Assembly: GCA_039186015.1 (NCBI GenBank)
Contig: JBCDAH010000121.1
Location: forward strand, 1 to 14,572
Source of the DNA: JBCBWG01 sp039186015
GTDB taxonomy: Bacteria > Pseudomonadota > Alphaproteobacteria > Rhizobiales > Hyphomicrobiaceae
Length of the DNA: 14,572 bases
Direction of reading: 5' to 3'
The notes beneath the pieces are model-generated. The model did not search any database, was not told the origin of the DNA, and saw nothing but the letters and a program-made list of their open reading frames with translations. Below are positions 7,524 to 14,572 of this stretch, piece after piece. Every line of letters begins with the position of its first letter. Positions within the stretch are counted from its first letter, which is position 1. Position numbers and translations under genes: made by a program.

Positions 7524-8017
7524 GTGAGACCGAGCCGAATACGGTCAAAGAGCGTCGCGGTGCTCCGAGGTGGATGAAGTGGCTGTTGATCGTCTCGCTG
7601 TCGATCAATTTGCTGATTGCCGGTTTCGCGATCGGTGCGGCCTGGCGGTTCCGGCATGGCCCTCCGAACATGATTGAGCGGATCAAGCGCTTTGCGCATT
7701 CGCTGCCGACGGACCGCCGGGATGCCGTCTTGTCAACGATCGAAACGCGGCGCGCGACATTCCGGGAGCTGCGGCAGGCGTTGCGGCGCGCCCGCAAAGC
7801 GCTCGGGGAGACCATCTCGGCAGACGCGTTCAATGCCACCGCCTATCAGGAGCGCTTTGATGCGTTTAAACGCGCGCAATCCCAGCTGAGTGACCATGTC
7901 GGTGGGACGTTTGGGGAGATTGCAGCTGTTTTGACGGTCGAACAGCGACGTAAACTGTTGCGCTACTGGCGTCACCGCCGTCGTTTCGGGCGTCGATTTC
8001 GCGGCGGGGACGGGTAG
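7520..8017 (+). CDS. Periplasmic metal-sensor-like protein (Metal_resist/CpxP/CnrX type)
   Basis: 165 aa. A short cytoplasmic N-terminus is followed by a TM anchor at about 20-42 (KWLLIVSLSINLLIAGFAIG), then an all-helical periplasmic domain rich in Arg and Glu. It has RFRHGPP just after the membrane, long amphipathic helices (RRATFRELRQALRRARKALG), and a single LTxxQ motif (LTVEQ, 138-142) of the CpxP/Spy/ZraP superfamily. The tail is strongly basic (RHRRRFGRRFRGG). The ATG overlaps the upstream stop as ATGA and has a strong site, CGGAGG at 7508-7513, 6 nt away. In CnrYXH, a membrane-anchored sensor of this fold releases a sigma factor from its anti-sigma partner when metal binds. H46 and the few other His residues do not clearly reproduce the CnrX metal site, so metal sensing is only a hypothesis. 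Confidence 0.78.
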   Translation: MSETEPNTVKERRGAPRWMKWLLIVSLSINLLIAGFAIGAAWRFRHGPPNMIERIKRFAHSLPTDRRDAVLSTIETRRATFRELRQALRRARKALGETISADAFNATAYQERFDAFKRAQSQLSDHVGGTFGEIAAVLTVEQRRKLLRYWRHRRRFGRRFRGGDG

Positions 8018-8027
8018 AGCTTGTTGA

Positions 8028-8048
8028 GCTGAACTGAAAGATTTCAGC
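8028..8048. terminator. Small inverted repeat between convergent genes
   Basis: GCTGAA (8028-8033) pairs with TTCAGC (8043-8048), and an overlapping alternative pairs CTGAAA (8034-8039) with TTTCAG (8042-8047). It lies in the 33-nt gap between the convergent stops at 8017 and 8053. Position suits a bidirectional terminator, but the stem is short, AT-containing and has no T run, so support is weak. Confidence 0.25.
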
Positions 8049-8050
8049 CG

Positions 8051-9163
8051 CTACGACGCCTTGCTGAATTCCGTCTCGAACAAGCATCGTTGTTGTTCGG
8101 CCAACTCGATCGCAATCTTAGCCTGTCGGCCGCCATCGCTCATGGGCTCGATGCTGAGTTCGATGCCCTGCAGCTCACACAACGCGCGCGCCAGGCAGGA
8201 ATTGAGATCGTCGTCCGGCGCAGGATACGGGGGGGCGGCGAATTCAGTGGAGTCAGTCTTTCTCGCGTTTGCCTCTGATGGTGCGCCGGCGGTGACAAGC
8301 GACAGAAACACCAGGCCGGACTCCTCTATCCAACTTGCACGGACATGTGCGGTGGTATCGTTCCCGTCGGCGAGCACCTGAAATATCCTGGCGAGGGCCT
8401 GAACGAGTGGGGCCATGTCGCAGCGCACGAACGTCGGAGATGATTGATTGCCAGGTGTCATCTGCAGCCGGTGCAGCGCGTGGCCCGAGATTGCAGCGCT
8501 GCGCAGGGCATCGCCGAGTTCGGCGAACGCATCGGTTGTTTGTGTGGGACGCGCCATCAGGTGCGTAACCGTCAGCGCGCTTTCGGTCGCTTCAAGCAAT
8601 GCGCGGCCGCTTTGCTCGATATGTTTGGCATACTCGCGATAGCGATCGTGGCCCATCGGACCATGAAGCTCGTGGCGCATGATGTCCGAGAAACCGATAA
8701 CCGCGTTGAGAGGTGTGCGCAGGTCGTGCCCCATGCGTGCGGTCAGGCGGGCAACCGAATGCGGAAGATCCAGGGCGTCGCTGGTCGTCAGGCGCCGTGG
8801 TTCGGCGATGACGCCGACCGGTGCCGAACACCTTGTCTCGCAATCTGAGCTGAGGTGTGAGCGGGTTTCACGGCTCGCAATAACGGCCAGTGCGAGTGCC
8901 GTGAGCACGGCCCCATAAAGGGCAAGCGCCAGGCGGCTATCGAGATTGGCGCTGTCAATGGCCAATGCGAGAACGGCAACGAGACAGATGTGTGCCATGG
9001 AGACCAGGACAAGGAGACGGCTTCGTACGGTGCGGGTTAAAGGCGCGAAGTACTCCCGCAGCCGACGCAGACTTGTGAAGCTACCTGCATCGGCCGACCT
9101 CGGGGTGCAGACAAAGCTCCGCCCCTGACCGGCGGATAGTATTTCCGCCATCCGTTTCCCCAT
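8051..9163 (-). CDS. Membrane DHp-domain protein with degenerate ATPase domain (histidine kinase relative)
   Basis: 370 aa. Two TM segments lie at about 49-69 (RLLVLVSMAHICLVAVLALAI) and 78-97, joined by a very short loop, so there is little periplasmic sensor. A full HisKA/DHp domain follows with H146 in ARMGHDLRTPLNAVIGFS and the typical helix-2 stretch YREYAKHIEQSGRALLEAT. The C-terminal region (about 225-360) keeps the length and some hydrophobic pattern of HATPase_c but has no N box asparagine, no DxGxG and no GxGxG motif. It is therefore probably unable to autophosphorylate and may act as a phosphotransfer or scaffold protein, as ChpT does with its degenerate domain (comparison by analogy). 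The frame is clean, so it is not obviously a pseudogene. Start at the ATG ending at 9163; the ATG at 9151 (M5) is also possible. It converges with the sensor operon. Confidence 0.8.
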   Translation of the reverse strand: MGKRMAEILSAGQGRSFVCTPRSADAGSFTSLRRLREYFAPLTRTVRSRLLVLVSMAHICLVAVLALAIDSANLDSRLALALYGAVLTALALAVIASRETRSHLSSDCETRCSAPVGVIAEPRRLTTSDALDLPHSVARLTARMGHDLRTPLNAVIGFSDIMRHELHGPMGHDRYREYAKHIEQSGRALLEATESALTVTHLMARPTQTTDAFAELGDALRSAAISGHALHRLQMTPGNQSSPTFVRCDMAPLVQALARIFQVLADGNDTTAHVRASWIEESGLVFLSLVTAGAPSEANARKTDSTEFAAPPYPAPDDDLNSCLARALCELQGIELSIEPMSDGGRQAKIAIELAEQQRCLFETEFSKAS

Positions 9164-9171
9164 CCCATGAT

Positions 9172-9185
9172 TTACGAAATCGTAA
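9172..9185. promoter_or_regulatory. Inverted repeat TTACGA-AA-TCGTAA upstream of the DHp protein
   Basis: Two 6-bp arms, TTACGA (9172-9177) and TCGTAA (9180-9185), are separated by AA. They lie only 8 nt upstream of the start at 9163, in the 208-nt gap after pepN. The AT-rich symmetry stands out in GC-rich DNA and would suit a dimeric regulator or a leader hairpin. No regulator can be named. I see nothing else convincing in 9186-9371. Confidence 0.3.
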
Positions 9186-9371
9186 CGCGTGCGCGCGATC
9201 CGCTGCCCCGGCGAATCACTATGCTCAGTTCAACCAAATTCGAGTCGCGTGTCGAGGGAGATTAAATGTGGTGATTCTTAGCCCGGCGAAGCGTGACTTG
9301 TTGGTCGCGCTTTGCACTGTTGCGTGCACACCTCGCTCGATCGGATGTGCGCCGGGTGACGCGACGCATGG

Positions 9372-12032
9372 TCAGTTCGCGGATGTGTCAAGTATTTTGG
9401 TGGCAATCTCGAACACGTCCCGAGACAAGGTTGGATCTCCGGCAACGGTTTGCAATGCGGCCTTTGCGTGCTTGCGGCGGCTCGGCTCCAGCGATCTCCA
9501 ACTCGAAAACGCACCGAGAAGCCGTGCGGCGACTTGAGGGTTGAAGGCGTTGATTGCACGGACCTGATCAGCCACGAAGCTGTATCCGGCGCCATCCGGA
9601 CGATGGAACTGGACCGGATTCTGATTTGCGAACACCCCGACGACCGCTCGGATCTTGTTTGGCGTTGTCGCGCTGTACATCGGGTGTTTCGTGAGTTTTT
9701 TGACCCGTCCCAGTGTCGCACTCGCCGGAGCGATCGCCTGCACCGAAAACCAAGTGTCAACCACCAGGTGATCGTGGCGCCATTTCGCGAAGAAGTCGTC
9801 AAGAACCCGCGTGCGGTCGCGGTTGCCGGACACAGCGTACAGCGAGAGGGCTTGCAGTTGATCGGTCATATTGCGCGCCGTTTCGTAGTGCGCGGCCAGC
9901 GTTTCACGATCGTCCTTGCGATTGCGGGCGACCAAGAGAGCCAACGCCGTGTTGCGTAGCGATCTTTTCCCTGTCTGCTCCGCCGTCGGTGCGAATGCCT
10001 CTGTGACCCGGTTGTCGTCGTAGAGCGCGACCAGTTCCTCGCCGAGTTGTTGGGCAAGACGCTTCTGAAATGCGCGCCGGGCCGCGTGGACGGCATCGGG
10101 ATCGACATTGCGTCGGATCTCGCGGGCAATGTCCAGCTCACTCGGTAGCCGCAGCAACTCGGCGCGGTACGCAGCCGAGACTGTGGTGTCGCTGATCGGC
10201 GCGCGCAGGGCGTCTGCAAAGGCATCGATGCGCGATTTGTGCTCGTCGGCCATGGTGTTCGCGCGCGCCATCGCGATCAGCGCCCGCATGGCGTAGTCGT
10301 TGCCCGATTGCCAACGCGCAAACGGGTCGGTGTCGTATGCGATCAGGAATGTCAGATCCTTGTCGGACTGCGGCGACGTATTCTTGACCGGTGCGGAGAA
10401 GCCGCGAAGTGCCGAAAGTACGGGGCGTTGCGTCACGTTCGTGAGCTTGAACGTCTGCGTTGCCTTGGTGACGTGAAGCACGCCGTCGCTCACCGGTCCG
10501 CTGCCGGCCAACTCAAGCGGCAGCTCGCTGCCGTCGCGCGCGATGAGACCAACGCGGAGCGGAATATGGAGCGGCTTCTTCTTCTCCTGGCCGGGCGTGG
10601 GTGGTTGGGCTTGCGTGACCGTCAGCTGTGCCGTTTGTTTGATTTTATCAAAGCTCAAGGCGCAATGTAGTTCCGGTGTGCCCGCCTGACTGTACCACAG
10701 CCGGAATTGCTTGAGACTGATGTCGGTTGCGTCTTCAAAACAGGTTATGAAGTCTTCGACAGTCGCCGCCTCTCCATCATGTCGGGAGAAGTAGAGATCC
10801 ATGCCTTTGGCGAACCCGTCTGATCCGAGGACAGTCTCGATCATGCGGACAAGTTCTGCGCCCTTTTCGTATACAGTTGCTGTGTAAAAGTTATTGATTT
10901 CTATGTAACTTTCCGGACGCACCGGGTGCGCGAGCGGGCCGGCATCCTCGGCAAACTGATAGGCGCGCAGATGTCGGACGTCGTTAATGCGTTGTACGGG
11001 GCGCGAGCGTTCGTCGGATGTGAACTCCTGGTCGCGATAAACTGTGAGGCCTTCTTTGAGACAGAGTTGAAACCAGTCCCGGCAGGTGATGCGATTGCCC
11101 GTCCAATTGTGGAAGTACTCATGAGCCACGACCGCTTCGATGGCTTCGAACATGCTGTCGGTCGCAGTCTCTGGTGATGCCAGGATCAAGCGATCATTGA
11201 AGATATTGAGGCCCTTGTTCTCCATCGCGCCCATGTTGAAGTCGGAGACGGCGACGATGTTGAAGACGTCCAGGTCGTACTCGCGCCCGTAACGCTCCTC
11301 GTCCCACGCCATGGAACGCTTGAGGGAGTCCATCGCCCACGCACACCGCTCTTCTTTGCCGGGCTCGCAGTAGATTGTCAGGTCGACGTGGCGCCCGGAT
11401 GCCGTGCGGAACGTGGACGCAACCGGCGCAAGGTTGCCGCCAACCAGAGCGAACAGGTAGGAGGGCTTTGGATGTGGGTCTTTCCAAACGGCGTAGTGCC
11501 GGCTGCGATCGCCGCACGTGCCGCGCTCGACCGGATTGCCGTTCGACAACAAGACCGGAACCTGTGTGCGGTCGCCTTCCACGCGACACCGATAGACAGA
11601 CAAGACGTCTGGCCGATCGAGAAAGTACGTAATGCGCCTGAAGCCTTCGGCTTCGCACTGGGTGCAGTAGACGCCATTGGACCGGTAAAGCCCGGACAAC
11701 GCCTTGTTCGCGTCCGGATTGATCTTGGTCGTGATGGCGAGCTTGAACGGTTGCTCTGGAAGCTGGCGCAGCTCGAGACTGTCCTGGGTCAGGGCATAGC
11801 GCTTGTCCGACAGAACCTCTCCGTCGATCGCGACGTCCAACAGCTCCAGGTTTTCGCCGTCAAGACGCAGCTTGGTGCTTGAGCGCGCTGCCGGATTTGG
11901 CCGAACTCTCAATACAGAACGAACGATTGTCTCAGTGGGATGCAAAGAAACATCGAGATCGACCCGGTCAATAAGGTGACTGGACGGGCGGTAGTCTCTG
12001 AGCCGGATCGGGCGCGGTGTGTCGGTCTTCAT
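9372..12032 (-). CDS. pepN: Aminopeptidase N (M1 family zinc metallopeptidase)
   Basis: 886 aa, full length for gammaproteobacterial-type PepN. It is a cytoplasmic zinc aminopeptidase that removes N-terminal residues from peptides in protein turnover. Visible landmarks are the exopeptidase motif GAMEN (268-272), the zinc site HEYFH (H304, E305, H308) with third ligand E327 in LKEGL, and the transition-state tyrosine Y388 in TATVYEKG. The spacing equals that of E. coli PepN shifted by seven residues. The N-terminal beta domain begins with LRDYRPSSHLIDRVDLDV, and the C-terminal helical domain ends in ATKILDTSAN. No signal peptide is present. The ATG ending at 12032 has AGGA (complement of 12039-12042) 6 nt upstream, and that site overlaps the first unit of a tandem repeat. 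Neighbours on the strand are too far away to be tightly coupled. Confidence 0.97.
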   Translation of the reverse strand: MKTDTPRPIRLRDYRPSSHLIDRVDLDVSLHPTETIVRSVLRVRPNPAARSSTKLRLDGENLELLDVAIDGEVLSDKRYALTQDSLELRQLPEQPFKLAITTKINPDANKALSGLYRSNGVYCTQCEAEGFRRITYFLDRPDVLSVYRCRVEGDRTQVPVLLSNGNPVERGTCGDRSRHYAVWKDPHPKPSYLFALVGGNLAPVASTFRTASGRHVDLTIYCEPGKEERCAWAMDSLKRSMAWDEERYGREYDLDVFNIVAVSDFNMGAMENKGLNIFNDRLILASPETATDSMFEAIEAVVAHEYFHNWTGNRITCRDWFQLCLKEGLTVYRDQEFTSDERSRPVQRINDVRHLRAYQFAEDAGPLAHPVRPESYIEINNFYTATVYEKGAELVRMIETVLGSDGFAKGMDLYFSRHDGEAATVEDFITCFEDATDISLKQFRLWYSQAGTPELHCALSFDKIKQTAQLTVTQAQPPTPGQEKKKPLHIPLRVGLIARDGSELPLELAGSGPVSDGVLHVTKATQTFKLTNVTQRPVLSALRGFSAPVKNTSPQSDKDLTFLIAYDTDPFARWQSGNDYAMRALIAMARANTMADEHKSRIDAFADALRAPISDTTVSAAYRAELLRLPSELDIAREIRRNVDPDAVHAARRAFQKRLAQQLGEELVALYDDNRVTEAFAPTAEQTGKRSLRNTALALLVARNRKDDRETLAAHYETARNMTDQLQALSLYAVSGNRDRTRVLDDFFAKWRHDHLVVDTWFSVQAIAPASATLGRVKKLTKHPMYSATTPNKIRAVVGVFANQNPVQFHRPDGAGYSFVADQVRAINAFNPQVAARLLGAFSSWRSLEPSRRKHAKAALQTVAGDPTLSRDVFEIATKILDTSAN

Positions 12033-12039
12033 AAAAAGT

Positions 12040-12094
12040 CCTGATGCTTTGGGCCTGATGCGTTGGGCCTGATGCTGGGGGCCTGATGCTGGGG
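12040..12094. repeat. Four-copy 14-bp tandem repeat in the pepN leader
   Basis: Head-to-tail units begin at 12040, 12054, 12068 and 12082, each starting CCTGATGC: CCTGATGCTTTGGG, CCTGATGCGTTGGG, CCTGATGCTGGGGG and CCTGATGCTGGGG (13 nt). A fifth, broken start (CCTGCC) follows at 12095. On the pepN sense strand each unit ends GCATCAGG. The unit nearest the gene supplies most of the Shine-Dalgarno AGGA, leaving ATG 6 nt further on. The unit length is not a multiple of three, so the array is not an extension of the coding sequence. Copy number could vary between strains. Confidence 0.85.
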
Positions 12095-12374
12095 CCTGCC
12101 GGAGCCCTTCAGAGTCAGCTGGAACCGTCCCACACTTTGTCGCTGCAACCTGGCCGGCGGCTTATGAAATCGTGCCTACGCCTCGCCGGGCTGGAGGCCC
12201 GGACGGCAAAGCGGTACCGCCCGAGATGGAGAGATCTCAAACGGAACGAGACCTTGCCCGTGTGGGTTATCGCGCGCGAATTCCGATGTCGAGGCTGCGC
12301 ACCAAATTTCCTGCCCGCCGTTACATATCGAGGACGCTTCATCGGCGGGGCAGCTGACAAATTAACCGTTTAGA
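12095..12374. other. Non-coding gap between pepN and the CoA-transferase gene, with palindromes
   Basis: About 280 bases with no convincing gene. The open frames of 60-95 codons on both strands are Arg-rich and resemble no family. It should hold the pepN promoter and the end of the CoA-transferase transcript. Three symmetrical elements are close together: CCGGGC-tggag-GCCCGG (12186-12202), the perfect palindrome GCGGTACCGC (12211-12220) and GAGATCTC (12231-12238). A short AT-rich stretch (AAATTAACCG, about 12359-12368) adjoins the CoA-transferase stop. No riboswitch or small RNA family is recognised. Confidence 0.5.
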
Positions 12375-13493
12375 TCAGCCCAGAAACTCCTGACGCACCG
12401 CCTCTGTGTGGGCGCCAACTGCCGGTACGTCACCAGGTGGTTTATCCAGGCCTATGGCAACCGGAGGGGCAGGCAGGTCGATCGGCCCGTCCGGTGTGCC
12501 GATCTCAATGCGACGGAGACAGGGGTGCTGCAAGACGTCGTTCACGCCATTAACCATACCGAACGCCACATCGGCCTCGTCGAGCAGCGCGACGGCACGC
12601 TCTGCCGTGAGATCATTAAACCGTGATTGGACGAGATCATCGGTCGCCTGGCGATCGGCGATCCGGGCGACATTGGTTGCGAACTCCGGATCTGTTGCGC
12701 GCGCAGGGGCGTCCAGCACGGTTTTGCAGAATCGTGCCCATTCTCGATCGTTCTGAATGGCGATCAGCACTTGAGCGCCGTCGCTACAGGTGAAGACGCC
12801 ATATGGAGCGACAGAAGGGTGGCGCAGTCCCATCCGCTGCGGTGGTGTCGCGTAGTGGCCGTGGATGAGCGGTACGGCCATCCACTCCGCCATGCAATCG
12901 AACATCGAGACGTCGATCGCCAACCCGGTCCCGGTCCGGGATCGCAAGATCAGGGCTTCCAGCACGGCTTCGTAGGCATACATGCCGGTCGCGATATCGA
13001 CAGCCGACACGCCGACGCGCGAGGGGGCTTCGGGACCGCCGGTGACGCTGGCGAGGCCGGCTTCGGCCTGGATCAAAAGGTCGTATGCCTTCCGGTTCAC
13101 ATAAGGGCCGGTCGTGCCATAGCCGCTGATCGCGCATGTGATCAGAGCCGGATTTCTGTCGCGCAGTTTTGGTACGCCAAGCTCCAAGCGGTTCAGCGCG
13201 CCGGGCTTGAGGTTCTGGATAAACACGTCAGCCCGATCGATCAGCGCCAGAAACAGCGCACGGTCGTCCGCCTGACGCAGGTCGACGACGACGGACTCTT
13301 TCCCGCGGTTCAGCCATACAAAATAGCTCGATTGGCCGCGCGCGACGTTGTCGTAGCCGCGTGCGAAGTCACCTTCCGGACGTTCCAGCTTGATGACCCG
13401 TGCGCCGGCATCGGCCAGCCGTCGTGCACACATCGGCGCTGCGACCGCCTGATCAATCGCAACCACGAGCAGACCTTCAAGCGGCAATGTCAT
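12375..13493 (-). CDS. Family III CoA-transferase (CaiB/BaiF type)
   Basis: 372 aa. Family III enzymes move CoA between carboxylic acids, usually from succinyl-, acetyl- or formyl-CoA, in a dimer of interlocked rings. Family marks are the N-terminal Rossmann part (LVVAIDQAVAAPMCARRLADAGARVIKLERPEG in short pieces across 8-41), LNRGKESVVVDL (61-72), the FIQNLKPGAL segment (91-100), ISGYG (122-126), and catalytic aspartate D166 in SAVDIATGMYAYE, which would form the acyl-aspartyl intermediate. The start ATG overlaps the dehydrogenase stop as ATGA on the minus strand, with a weak site (AAGG) 10 nt upstream. The pairing suggests activation of the acid handled by that enzyme, for catabolism. Substrate cannot be read from the sequence; other family members act on oxalate, carnitine, mesaconate and succinyl compounds. 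Confidence 0.93.
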   Translation of the reverse strand: MTLPLEGLLVVAIDQAVAAPMCARRLADAGARVIKLERPEGDFARGYDNVARGQSSYFVWLNRGKESVVVDLRQADDRALFLALIDRADVFIQNLKPGALNRLELGVPKLRDRNPALITCAISGYGTTGPYVNRKAYDLLIQAEAGLASVTGGPEAPSRVGVSAVDIATGMYAYEAVLEALILRSRTGTGLAIDVSMFDCMAEWMAVPLIHGHYATPPQRMGLRHPSVAPYGVFTCSDGAQVLIAIQNDREWARFCKTVLDAPARATDPEFATNVARIADRQATDDLVQSRFNDLTAERAVALLDEADVAFGMVNGVNDVLQHPCLRRIEIGTPDGPIDLPAPPVAIGLDKPPGDVPAVGAHTEAVRQEFLG

Positions 13494-14383
13494 GCCGGTG
13501 CATCCTTGTTACCCTCGGGCAGGAGATCGAAAACCGCGGTACAGTCGCGTTCGCCGCGGCCCATACCGACCAGCATGCGATACAGCATAAGCGACTGCCC
13601 CGTCACCGGCATGGCCAACTTGCGATCCTTGGCGGCGGCTTCGATCATTTCGAGGTCCTTGAGCACCTGCCGGGCATATCCGGTGGGCGTCCAATCCCGC
13701 GGAACCATGCGCTCGAACACCGACGGCAAGAGGTTTGAGCCGGCGTAACCGCTCGCCAGAGCGTCAGGGATCTTTTCGGCCTCCACGCCGAATGCCTCGG
13801 CCATGCGCAGCGCTTCCGCCATGACAACGAAGTTGTTGAGAACCAGGATCTGATTGACCAGCTTGGTCGCCTGCCCGGTGCCGGCCGCACCCATATGCGT
13901 CAACGTTCCAAGACTGTCCAACACAGGGCGGGCAGCGTCGACGGCTGCGACTTCGCCTCCGGCCATAATCGCGAGCGTGCCGGCTTCTGCGGCCGGCGGG
14001 CCACCCGAGACAGGCGCGTCAACAAATGCTGGCGTTTCAGGCCCGGCAAGGCGTTGCGCAAGCTGCCGCGTCACGGATATTTCGGTCGTCGAATGATCCA
14101 CGATCACCTGGGTGCGTGGTGCGGATGCCGCCGTAATGCCGTTCGGACCGTCGATAACCTCGGCGACCTGTTGGCTGGTCATCACGCAGACCAGGATAAC
14201 ATCCGCCTTTTGCGCCATATCGGCCGGTGACGTCGCCGCCTGAACGCCGATTGCTTCCGCCTGCGCGACTTTCTCTGGCGCAATGTCAAATCCCAGTGTT
14301 GGAAACCCTGAGGTTACAAGGCGTTTCACGAAGCCCTGGCCCATGAGGCCAAGGCCGATCATGCCAACGGTTAGCTTTGCCAC
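13490..14383 (-). CDS. NAD(P)-dependent beta-hydroxyacid dehydrogenase (3-hydroxyisobutyrate dehydrogenase family)
   Basis: 297 aa, normal for the family (GarR, GlxR, MmsB). It oxidises or reduces a beta-hydroxy acid against NAD(P). The N-terminal Rossmann fold has GMIGLGLMGQG (7-17), with an acidic residue at D33 after strand 2, favouring NAD (inference). The substrate signature is DAPVSGGPPAAEAGTL (122-137). The catalytic lysine is K174 in GTGQATKLVNQIL, with N177 following, and the C-terminal helical dimerisation domain runs to the end. It starts at GTG (14383) behind a very strong site, GGAGG (complement of 14391-14395) 7 nt upstream. It is the first gene of a two-gene operon with the CoA-transferase. 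Candidate substrates are 3-hydroxyisobutyrate, tartronate semialdehyde or a related branched acid; the sequence does not decide. Confidence 0.93.
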   Translation of the reverse strand: MAKLTVGMIGLGLMGQGFVKRLVTSGFPTLGFDIAPEKVAQAEAIGVQAATSPADMAQKADVILVCVMTSQQVAEVIDGPNGITAASAPRTQVIVDHSTTEISVTRQLAQRLAGPETPAFVDAPVSGGPPAAEAGTLAIMAGGEVAAVDAARPVLDSLGTLTHMGAAGTGQATKLVNQILVLNNFVVMAEALRMAEAFGVEAEKIPDALASGYAGSNLLPSVFERMVPRDWTPTGYARQVLKDLEMIEAAAKDRKLAMPVTGQSLMLYRMLVGMGRGERDCTAVFDLLPEGNKDAPA

Positions 14384-14395
14384 GACGTCTCCTCC
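14384..14395 (-). promoter_or_regulatory. Strong ribosome binding site deciding the GTG start of the dehydrogenase
   Basis: On the minus strand the sequence reads GGAGGAGACGTC then GTG. The GGAGG core is the complement of 14391-14395 and sits 7 nt before the GTG, so this start is preferred although it is not ATG. Upstream, to 14572, I see no gene. Confidence 0.8.
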
Positions 14396-14572
14396 TTCAG
14401 ATTGCGGAGAGCGTAGATCTTTTCATGGTGTCCGGGAACCATGTCGGGTGGGAACGGGAGTCTTTAACTTGCGCTGTTCGCACGCTCGCAGGCTCGCGGC
14501 TCGAGCGCGGGCCATCCTGAGAGGGTGACCACAGGCTGAAACAGCTGTGAGCGATAAACAACCAGAGCGGCC

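Noticed and set aside
9310..9330. TGCAC-N6-GTGCA stem downstream of pepN as a terminator
   Set aside because: Five-base-pair stem without a T run on the pepN strand; too weak to call.
9268..9537. Plus-strand 89-codon frame starting with GTG after a GGGAGA-like site
   Set aside because: Most of it is antisense to the end of pepN, and the protein has no recognisable features.
12115..12360. 81-codon minus-strand and 95-codon plus-strand open frames in the pepN/CoA-transferase gap
   Set aside because: Arg-rich composition typical of chance frames in GC-rich DNA, no credible start signals and no recognisable motif.
14371..14442. Minus-strand 23-codon frame (MVPGHHEKIYALRN...) overlapping the dehydrogenase start, which reads like real protein
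   Set aside because: It is closed by a TAA a few codons upstream, has no ribosome binding site and matches nothing I know; it could be a decayed gene end but cannot be supported.

Overview
The window is GC-rich, densely coding bacterial DNA, most likely from an alphaproteobacterium (inference). The support is a two-lobed GlnE of almost 990 residues, a membrane histidine kinase relative with the alphaproteobacterial style of DHp domain, and an ECF sigma factor followed by a small 'YGADPARWP'-type membrane protein. I see no tRNA, rRNA, insertion sequence, phage gene or CRISPR array. It reads as ordinary chromosome with one accessory-looking signalling operon.

Layout. Positions 1-2058 (+) hold an OmpR/PhoB-type response regulator, cut by the left edge, and its overlapping sensor histidine kinase. 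Positions 2147-5110 (+) hold glnE, the bifunctional glutamine synthetase adenylyltransferase/deadenylase. Positions 5263-8017 (+) hold a four-gene cluster: an exported EF-hand protein with seven loops, an ECF sigma factor, a single-pass membrane protein that is probably its anti-sigma factor, and a CpxP/CnrX-like periplasmic sensor. The last three are joined by two ATGA start/stop overlaps, so they are probably translationally coupled. A 10-bp perfect hairpin sits between the EF-hand gene and the likely true sigma factor start.

On the minus strand, 8051-9163 encodes a two-TM protein with an intact histidine phospho-acceptor (DHp) domain but no recognisable ATP-binding motifs. Next comes pepN (9372-12032), whose ribosome binding site adjoins a four-copy 14-bp tandem repeat (12040-12094). 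Last are a family III CoA-transferase (12375-13493) and a 3-hydroxyisobutyrate-dehydrogenase-family oxidoreductase (13490-14383), overlapping by ATGA and surely one transcript.

The parts most worth attention are the EF-hand/ECF/anti-sigma/sensor cluster, which is organised like the CnrYXH metal-signalling module but carries a calcium-binding-type protein; the ATPase-dead kinase relative convergent with it; and the repeat array in the pepN leader.
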